NCBI GenBank assembly: GCA_947588915.1
Contig: CANPZA010000084.1
Span: 1 to 6,534 of the forward strand
DNA length: 6,534 bases
Origin: an uncultured Clostridia bacterium
GTDB lineage: Bacteria; Bacillota_A; Clostridia; TANB77; CAG-508
Direction of reading: 5' to 3'
Shown: one piece after another, positions 1 through 4,256 of the stretch
Position numbering within the stretch: position 1 is the stretch's first letter
Layout of the letters: each line of letters starts with the position of its first letter
Notes under the pieces: generated by a model
The model's input: the letters and a program-made list of their open reading frames with translations, nothing else
Databases searched by the model: none
Told to the model about the DNA's origin: nothing
Translations under genes and position numbers: made by a program

Positions 1-1010
1 TGTCTTCCATCTTTAGTCTTGTGTATAAATTCATTTCCAAAAAATATGGATTTTGAAATATACTCAATTGACTCTCCACTTGGAAGATTTTCTGGATGGA
101 TAGTTCCGATGAAGCCTCTTTTTCCTGCCTTAATAGCAATTTTTTTTGCTTCCTCCAAGAGCATTTTTGAAATGCCTTTTCTCTGGTTGTAAGGGCGAAT
201 ACCATATCCATTAAGGATTAAAGATGATATTATGTCATCTTTATTGAATTCGCTTTCATACTTTTCTGCAATCTCTTCTGTTGGTTCTTCTAACAAGAGG
301 AATCCAACTATCTGCTTGTCCCTAACTGCTACTAGAACATGAGATGCAGATTGTATTTCTTCCTTATCTACTCCGCCGAAAAAGTCTGATTTTCCCGAAA
401 GTTTTAACTGTCTCAGAATATTTTCTGATAAGTCTACAACATCTTGAAAATCTTCCTTCTTCGCTTTCCGAATTAGAACTTGTTCCTTTCGGAATCTTGG
501 AATACAATCCAAAATATGACAGTCATTATATTTTCCATTATAAAATGACCATTCTGGTAATGTTCCAATAAGGTGATATCCCTGACTTTGAAAGCATCTG
601 ACAGACCTTTGGTTGTTCTCTCTAATCATAGCTCTAATACTATGGATATTGAGTTCTTCAAAAGCATAGTCTGTCATTAGAGATACTACTTCCTTTCCGT
701 ATCCTTTTCCGGAATGTACTTCTGAGATACATATATGCATCTCAGCAGCTCTGATTACATTTGATACAATCTCTAAACATACATATCCAATTACTTTTTG
801 GTCTTTATGTGTTAAGATTGAAAAAAACACAGAGCCATTTTCTTGAATAGCCTTTACTTCCTTGCTTACATCCTCTTTTGTTTTCGGAAGGCTGGAAGAC
901 ATATACTTCCGTGCAAATTCCGAACTTTTAATTTTCCAAAGAATCTCTATATCTGATTCTTCAGTTGGAGAGAGGAAAATCTCCTCGCCTTTTAAATATT
1001 GCTGTCTCAT
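1..1010 (-). CDS. Tandem GNAT-family N-acetyltransferase, 3' end cut by the window edge
   Basis: The frame is open from ATG 1010 to the left edge: 336 codons with no stop, so the C-terminus is missing. It reads as two GNAT (acetyl-CoA-dependent acyltransferase) domains in a row. Domain 1 (about residues 10-170) looks RimJ/RimL-like: VIGYVCLEI strand, acetyl-CoA pyrophosphate loop HSGKGYGKE (99-107), then YAFEELNIHSIRAMI, RENNQRSVRCF and QGYHLIGTL, the usual GNAT C-terminal half. Domain 2 (from about 178) starts VLIRKAKKED, has LVAVRDKQIVGFLLLEE (226-242), a second loop IRPYNQRKGISKMLLEEA (271-288) and a TIHPEN stretch (303-308). The start is supported by AAGGAG at 1022-1027, 11 bases upstream, and by a promoter at 1058-1086. 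The substrate cannot be told; domain 1 resembles enzymes acting on protein N-termini or small amines. The second loop ends G-I-S rather than G-x-G/A, so its activity is less certain. Two lone GNATs fused is the most likely reading. G+C is higher than in the channel and ABC genes (81 of the first 240 bases). Confidence 0.88.
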   Translation of the reverse strand, partial: MRQQYLKGEEIFLSPTEESDIEILWKIKSSEFARKYMSSSLPKTKEDVSKEVKAIQENGSVFFSILTHKDQKVIGYVCLEIVSNVIRAAEMHICISEVHSGKGYGKEVVSLMTDYAFEELNIHSIRAMIRENNQRSVRCFQSQGYHLIGTLPEWSFYNGKYNDCHILDCIPRFRKEQVLIRKAKKEDFQDVVDLSENILRQLKLSGKSDFFGGVDKEEIQSASHVLVAVRDKQIVGFLLLEEPTEEIAEKYESEFNKDDIISSLILNGYGIRPYNQRKGISKMLLEEAKKIAIKAGKRGFIGTIHPENLPSGESIEYISKSIFFGNEFIHKTKDGR

Positions 1011-1057
1011 GTTATTTGCATCTCCTTTTTTAGTATAAATAAATATGTTACATAATT

Positions 1058-1086
1058 ATTATACCATTTTTTACTGATTTTTGCAA
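1058..1086 (-). promoter_or_regulatory. Sigma-A-type promoter of the acetyltransferase gene
   Basis: On the minus strand the -35 box is TTGCAA (1086-1081, 4 of 6 consensus bases) and the -10 box is a perfect TATAAT (1063-1058). They are separated by exactly 17 bases. Transcription would start near 1051, giving a leader of about 40 bases with AAGGAG at 1027-1022. The -35 box begins only 11 bases past the preceding terminator hairpin, so the gene is insulated from upstream transcription. Confidence 0.75.
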
Positions 1087-1096
1087 TTCTTAGAAA

Positions 1097-1120
1097 AAAA
1101 ACAGCCATAAAGCTGTTTTT
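1097..1120 (-). terminator. Rho-independent terminator after the FNT channel gene
   Basis: A perfect 9-bp stem, AAAAACAGC paired with GCTGTTTTT, encloses a 6-base loop. Read on the minus strand it is followed by an unbroken run of T (8 counted from within the stem). It lies 114 bases after the stop of the channel gene and just before the acetyltransferase promoter. The plus-strand side also has a T run, so it could work in both directions. The 113 bases between it and the channel stop (1121-1233) are AT-rich and show nothing recognisable. Confidence 0.8.
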
Positions 1121-1233
1121 CAATACCTTTACAAATTTATATTTTTCCCTTTATTTTATTATTACAAGTTATCTCATGCTTTATATAATACTCTAAAATT
1201 TATTATATATAATGGATATTACTTTCATTTATA

Positions 1234-1887
1234 CTATTTTTTATCTTCTAACAAATATTTTTTATTAAATTTATTATCATAAAATGCTATAACAATAGAA
1301 CCTACGCTATTTCCTAAAATCATTATTAATAAATATACAAATACTTTAGTACTCCATATTCCAGCTATACTGAAATAAAACATATTTGCTACACAATGTT
1401 CAAATCCGCATAAAATAAATGCCATTATACCCATAACAATTAATATGTATTTCCCTATATCACTATTTTCTTTTTTATAATTGTTAACTGCAATGTACAT
1501 TATAATACCACAGAAAATTGATAAAATAAAAATACTAATTATATTATCATCTAATTTTGTATTTACTATATTTTTAGCTGTTTCTATATATGTTTCATAT
1601 CTGGTAAGTCTCATTAAATTTCCCACTAAAAAAGTTCCAATAAAATTTCCTATTAAAGAAAATAATAATTCAAAAATATAATTGATTTTATTAACTAAGA
1701 TATATCCTATTTTTCCAGTATATAAATTAAAAGAATACATACAAACTGTAAGTAGTCCTATTGAAAATATACATGAGCCTACAATTTTATTAGGTATTGC
1801 TAAATATGCGATTCCTCCTATACCTATCATTATTCCAGCATAAATTCCTTTTACAACAAATCCAAGATATTGATTTAATTTTTTCAT
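1234..1887 (-). CDS. Formate/nitrite transporter (FNT) family channel
   Basis: A 217-residue membrane protein that would form a pentameric inner-membrane channel for small monovalent anions such as formate, nitrite or hydrosulfide. Family marks, numbered from the chosen start: AGIMIGIGGIAYL in helix 1 (17-29), the helix-breaking loop NLYTGK (54-59), and the signature CGFEHCVANMFY (160-171), whose His164 matches the conserved pore histidine. Five to six hydrophobic segments are visible, as expected; the C-terminus is short and basic-acidic. The frame stays open for 17 codons upstream to ATG 1938, but that start has no ribosome binding site, whereas ATG 1887 has AAGGAG at 1899-1904. The gene lies 67 bases after the cupin stop with no terminator between, so it is probably the second gene of that transcript, ending at the hairpin 1097-1120. 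Which anion it carries cannot be told; no formate lyase, nitrite reductase or sulfite reductase gene is in view. Very low G+C (24 of 120 bases at 1261-1380). Confidence 0.88.
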   Translation of the reverse strand: MKKLNQYLGFVVKGIYAGIMIGIGGIAYLAIPNKIVGSCIFSIGLLTVCMYSFNLYTGKIGYILVNKINYIFELLFSLIGNFIGTFLVGNLMRLTRYETYIETAKNIVNTKLDDNIISIFILSIFCGIIMYIAVNNYKKENSDIGKYILIVMGIMAFILCGFEHCVANMFYFSIAGIWSTKVFVYLLIMILGNSVGSIVIAFYDNKFNKKYLLEDKK

Positions 1888-1954
1888 TTCTACATATACT
1901 CCTTTTTTTATTACTATATTTAATTTTAATGTTTTCAAATATATTTATTGTATA

Positions 1955-2374
1955 TTACAATTTGTTATAATATTCATCATCAACTGGCTCTAGCCATTCA
2001 TTGCTAGTTTCTTCTCCTGGTACCTCTACTGCAATATGACTAAACCAACTATCTTTTTTAGCTCCATGCCAATGTTTTACATTTGCTTTGATTACTACTA
2101 CATCTCCTGGTTTTAAACTTCTTGCTTTTTCTCCTTCTTCTTGGTACCAACCTTCTCCATCAACACATATAAGAATTTGTCCACCACCTGATATAGCATG
2201 GTGTATATGCCAATTATTTCGACAACCAGGTTCAAATGTTACATTTGCAAGAAATACAGATGATTCTCCTGGTTTTGTTAAGGGATTTAAATAAGAATTT
2301 CCTGTAAAATATTTAGCAAAAGCTATATTTGGTTCTCCTAATCCAAACATTCCTCCATATTGATTTTCATTCAT
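1955..2374 (-). CDS. Small single-domain cupin protein
   Basis: A 139-residue soluble, cytoplasmic single cupin barrel. Cupin motif 1 is seen at residues 50-75: G50, then WHIHH with His56 and His58, Gln66 in GGGQIL, and DGEG. Motif 2 is at 89-105: PGDVVVIKANVKHWHGA, with His101 (or His103) as the third histidine ligand. His/His/Gln/His is a usual metal-binding set. The HxH...GGGQ...GEGWYQEEG and HWHGA wording matches the small cupins often found with or fused to carboxymuconolactone decarboxylase-like proteins in Clostridia; no such partner is visible here. The reaction is unknown: such cupins may be dioxygenases, isomerases or binding proteins. The start is secure: AGGAGG at 2383-2388, 8 bases upstream. 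It is the first gene of a transcript from the promoter at 2455-2483, with the FNT channel behind it. G+C is much higher than in the channel (44 of 120 bases at 1981-2100), perhaps in part because the protein is Gly/Pro/Trp-rich. Confidence 0.9.
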   Translation of the reverse strand: MNENQYGGMFGLGEPNIAFAKYFTGNSYLNPLTKPGESSVFLANVTFEPGCRNNWHIHHAISGGGQILICVDGEGWYQEEGEKARSLKPGDVVVIKANVKHWHGAKKDSWFSHIAVEVPGEETSNEWLEPVDDEYYNKL

Positions 2375-2454
2375 TACAATTACCTCCTATACATCATTTT
2401 TTTATTTTTTCATTTCATAAATATATATAAAATTTTATAATTTTTCATGGTCTT

Positions 2455-2483
2455 ATTCTATCATATGATTATAAAATTATCAA
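2455..2483 (-). promoter_or_regulatory. Sigma-A-type promoter of the cupin-FNT unit
   Basis: On the minus strand, TTGATA (2483-2478, 5 of 6) and TAGAAT (2460-2455, 5 of 6) stand 17 bases apart. The start would be near 2448, leaving a leader of about 74 AT-rich bases that ends in AGGAGG. I see no riboswitch-like fold in that leader. Confidence 0.7.
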
Positions 2484-2496
2484 TAATTCTAGCACA

Positions 2497-2526
2497 AAGA
2501 TGGTAGTGCATTTACACTACCATCTT
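2497..2526 (-). terminator. Hairpin terminator after the 88-residue gene
   Basis: A perfect 12-bp stem (AAGATGGTAGTG with CACTACCATCTT) and a 6-base loop sit 14 bases after the stop at 2541. On the minus strand the stem runs into CTTTGTGC, so the U tract is short and weak. Length and position make termination likely, but leakage into the cupin unit, whose promoter starts 13 bases on, is possible. Confidence 0.68.
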
Positions 2527-2540
2527 AAACACTAATTCCA

Positions 2541-2807
2541 TTATATCATTTTCTCACAGGCTAGTACCATCTCTTTTTTAGATGTTCCATATCCAATTAA
2601 GAAAACTGTTTTGTATCCATTCAAGAAAGTTTCCCTCTTCACGCTTTCAAGGTCTTCAGCTGTATATTCAGTTTTTTGACCTATTGTTATTATCGAAAGC
2701 TTTTTATCCAAAGCTCTTTTTGTAAGTTCAGATACTATAATACTTTCTCCTCTGTTGCAAAACCGTCTTTTGGCAATTTTCTGCTCTAATTCTCTGATTT
2801 TCCTCAT
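2541..2807 (-). CDS. Small protein of unknown function, 88 residues
   Basis: I do not recognise this protein. It starts MRKIRELEQKIAKRRFC, a charged segment that would form a helix. Next comes an alternating pattern typical of a small alpha/beta fold: IIVSELTKRALDKKLSIITIG, a polar linker with TEYTAEDLESVKRETF, then TVFLIGYGTSKKEMVLACEKMI at the end. There is no signal peptide or membrane segment, so it should be cytoplasmic. The three cysteines are scattered and do not form a motif. ATG 2807 is chosen because AAGGAG (2819-2824) lies 11 bases upstream; ATG 2828, in frame, would fall upstream of that site and has no site of its own. The gene is alone between its own promoter and terminator. 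Its G+C (77 of 240 bases at 2521-2760) is above that of the channel and ABC genes. The codons are clean with no internal stop, so it is probably a real gene. Confidence 0.72.
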   Translation of the reverse strand: MRKIRELEQKIAKRRFCNRGESIIVSELTKRALDKKLSIITIGQKTEYTAEDLESVKRETFLNGYKTVFLIGYGTSKKEMVLACEKMI

Positions 2808-2852
2808 AGCCAAAATTACTCCTTTCATAATAGAATTTTATAGTATTTTGCA

Positions 2853-2868
2853 TTAGTCTTTTGACTAA
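2853..2868. promoter_or_regulatory. Inverted repeat placed like an operator
   Basis: TTAGTC-TTTT-GACTAA is a perfect 6-bp inverted repeat with a 4-base spacer. It begins 8 bases past the -10 box of the promoter at 2877-2905, so it overlaps or closely follows the transcription start of the 88-residue gene. That is where a dimeric repressor would block initiation. TTAG/CTAA ends are seen in some MarR-type sites, but no regulator gene is present and the match is only suggestive. A weak RNA hairpin is the alternative. Confidence 0.45.
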
Positions 2869-2876
2869 CTTACAAT

Positions 2877-2905
2877 ATATTAACATATATTCAGCATTTT
2901 TTCAA
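2877..2905 (-). promoter_or_regulatory. Probable promoter of the 88-residue gene
   Basis: On the minus strand, TTGAAA (2905-2900, 4 of 6) and TAATAT (2882-2877, 4 of 6) stand 17 bases apart. A TG one base before the -10 box makes it an extended -10 promoter, offsetting the weak hexamers. The start would be near 2870, directly at the inverted repeat. Confidence 0.55.
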
Positions 2906-2952
2906 CTAATTTCATAAAAGATTTATTCTAAAAATGATGTACCTTAATATAA

Positions 2953-3472
2953 TTAATCTATTGTAAATTCTACCCAAAATTCATCACTTACACCAACAGG
3001 TCTTTTAACTATTCTATATTCTCCCTTATCTAATTGTCCATATATTTCTGACCAATCTAAATTACGTTCTACTTTTCCATACTCTAACATAGGTAAAGCA
3101 ATTTCTGGTACTGAATTGCCATTAATTGTATCCAATTCTTTCCATTCTCCGTTTACTTTTTTATCAATTCTATACCATTCGCCATATGAATATGGATCTT
3201 CATTATTATCTGTTATTAAGATAGTAGCAGTAGTTTTGGTTAAAGTTCCTTCTTTTATTTCCATAGTTATTTTATCCATACTTCTATCATCTGCATGATT
3301 ACCGATCTACCATATTAGTATTTATACTAGGAACATTTGTATTATTTACTACATTTTTTGAATTTGTATTTTTATTTCTATTATTTAATCCACATACTAT
3401 ACATATTATTGCAAAAACAAGTATTATCACAACGAAAATAAAAATCATTTTATTATTTTTTAATTTTTCCAT
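2953..3472 (-). pseudogene. Membrane-anchored bacterial Ig-like domain protein, split by a frameshift
   Basis: Two frames together make one protein. Frame 1 runs from ATG 3472 to TAA 3299 (57 residues): a basic start MEKLKNNK, a hydrophobic segment of about 20 residues (9-28) and an Asn/Thr-rich linker. Frame 2 supplies the 108-residue part ending at 2953, with ITMEIKEGTLTKTTATILI, DNNEDPYSYGEWYRIDKK, NGEWKEL and LDKGEYRIVKRP. This wording matches the bacterial Ig-like domain family (Pfam Big_14 type) common in clostridial surface proteins. Removing one C at 3304 from GAT-C-GGT joins the frames as V-D-G-N-H-A-D-D and gives about 172 residues; the 520-base span is one base over a multiple of three. 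The in-frame ATG at 3279 has no good ribosome binding site, so independent translation of the domain is unlikely. It would sit outside the membrane, held by the N-terminal helix; the cysteines at 24 and 27 do not form a proper lipobox. It follows the signal peptidase by 41 bases and is probably cotranscribed. I see no clear terminator after it. Confidence 0.75.
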
Positions 3473-3482
3473 ATCTCTTCTA

Positions 3483-3510
3483 TTAAGCTTTTTTGCTTAA
3501 TTTACCTCCT
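3483..3510 (-). promoter_or_regulatory. Distant Shine-Dalgarno and hairpin ahead of the Ig-like gene
   Basis: A full AGGAGG (3510-3505) follows the signal peptidase stop, yet the first usable ATG is 32 bases further on. Between them lies a perfect inverted repeat, TTAAGC-AAAAAA-GCTTAA (3500-3483). If it folds, the effective gap falls to about 14 bases. Nearer to the ATG there is only GAAGAG. No U tract follows on the minus strand, so it is not a terminator. Confidence 0.45.
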
Positions 3511-3513
3511 TTA

Positions 3514-4107
3514 TTAATCTACATTTTTTTCATATTGTAATCTTTTTTCTCTTCTTGCTTGTTTCTTTTTTTCTAGTTTATTTTTATATAAAGAAATTAG
3601 AATAACAATTATTACTAACACAATTAAAGTAATTTTGTTTTTTAAAATTTCTGCAACAATACCAAATTTACTTATTTTAAATTGATATTTCCCTTCTATT
3701 TCTTCATATGTTTTTAACTTTTTATCTGCAGTATTATTATTATCACCTTTTGTTTTATATTTATTTATTCCATTTTGATTAATAATATCAACTACTCTAT
3801 GTGTAACAATTGTGCCATCTTCTACAAAAGAAATTATATCATTTACTTTTATTTCATCTTCCGAGGATTCTTTTACAAATATTGCATCCCCCCTCATAAT
3901 TGTAGGCTCCATACTTCTTGAAACTATAACAAAATTTTTATATCCAAAAAAGTCTGGCGTTTTATTGGGATTAATAAATGATTTTATTATTAAAGTAAAA
4001 TTAAATATAATAATAGGTATAAGTATAATATAAATTATGATACTAAATATTTTTCCTATTATATGTATCCTCTTCTTTTCTTTTTGTACCTTATCAATTT
4101 TGTACAT
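3514..4107 (-). CDS. Signal peptidase I, SipW/ER type (S26B)
   Basis: A 197-residue membrane serine protease that removes signal peptides on the outer side of the membrane. Catalytic Ser65 is in SRSMEPTIMRGD (63-74). The usual bacterial lysine is replaced by His103 in GTIVTHRVV (98-106), the hallmark of the archaeal/ER/SipW branch. The conserved acidic box is KGDNNNTAD (120-128), with Asp122 and Asp128. A first membrane helix spans about 15-43 and a second about 157-174, followed by a strongly basic tail, so the catalytic domain lies between two anchors as in SipW. The length fits the family. The start has AAGGAG at 4115-4120, 7 bases upstream, and a promoter at 4183-4211. The gene downstream codes for a membrane-anchored Ig-like protein. 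SipW-type peptidases are often encoded next to their own substrates, so that protein is a candidate partner, by inference only. No TasA/camelysin-like gene is visible. Confidence 0.9.
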   Translation of the reverse strand: MYKIDKVQKEKKRIHIIGKIFSIIIYIILIPIIIFNFTLIIKSFINPNKTPDFFGYKNFVIVSRSMEPTIMRGDAIFVKESSEDEIKVNDIISFVEDGTIVTHRVVDIINQNGINKYKTKGDNNNTADKKLKTYEEIEGKYQFKISKFGIVAEILKNKITLIVLVIIVILISLYKNKLEKKKQARREKRLQYEKNVD

Positions 4108-4182
4108 TATTTAGCTCCTTATCATTAGTTTCTTGCATATTTTACATTATTTATAAACTATTTTTTATATTTCATCTCTTAT

Positions 4183-4211
4183 ATTATTTCATTTATATAC
4201 TAAATTGTCAA
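4183..4211 (-). promoter_or_regulatory. Sigma-A-type promoter of the signal peptidase unit
   Basis: On the minus strand there is a perfect TTGACA (4211-4206) and, after 17 bases, AATAAT (4188-4183, 5 of 6). The overlapping TAATAT two bases on, with a 19-base gap, is an alternative -10. The start would be near 4176. The -35 box lies 5 bases past the ABC gene's terminator hairpin. Confidence 0.72.
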
Positions 4212-4215
4212 TGGG

Positions 4216-4248
4216 AAAAAGCATTAAGATGGTTTCTTAATACTTTTT
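4216..4248 (-). terminator. Rho-independent terminator after the ABC transporter gene
   Basis: A 14-bp stem with one G-U pair (AAAAAGTATTAAGA with TCTTAATGCTTTTT, minus strand) has a 5-base loop and ends in a run of five T, 9 bases after the stop at 4257. The A run on the other side means it could also stop plus-strand transcription. Confidence 0.82.
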
Positions 4249-4256
4249 ATATATTA

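Noticed and set aside
344..571. Open plus-strand frame of 75 codons
   Set aside because: It lies inside the acetyltransferase gene on the opposite strand, has no ribosome binding site and its product resembles nothing.
1888..1938. Longer channel protein starting at ATG 1938
   Set aside because: No ribosome binding site precedes it, and the extra 17 residues contain the coding-strand AAGGAG that serves ATG 1887.
2088..2294. Open plus-strand frame of 68 codons over the cupin
   Set aside because: It is antisense to a clear cupin with both metal-binding motifs, so it is a shadow of that gene. The same holds for plus-strand frames at 1481-1681, 3116-3298 and 3812-4033.
2461..2483. PerR/Fur-like box between the cupin -35 and -10
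   Set aside because: TTATAATCATATGAT matches only one half of the PerR consensus well. In such AT-rich DNA this is expected by chance.
3391..3400. Lipobox making the Ig-like protein a lipoprotein
   Set aside because: Cys24 and Cys27 are preceded by Ile and Val, not by Gly, Ala or Ser, so lipoprotein processing is unlikely. A plain membrane anchor fits better.
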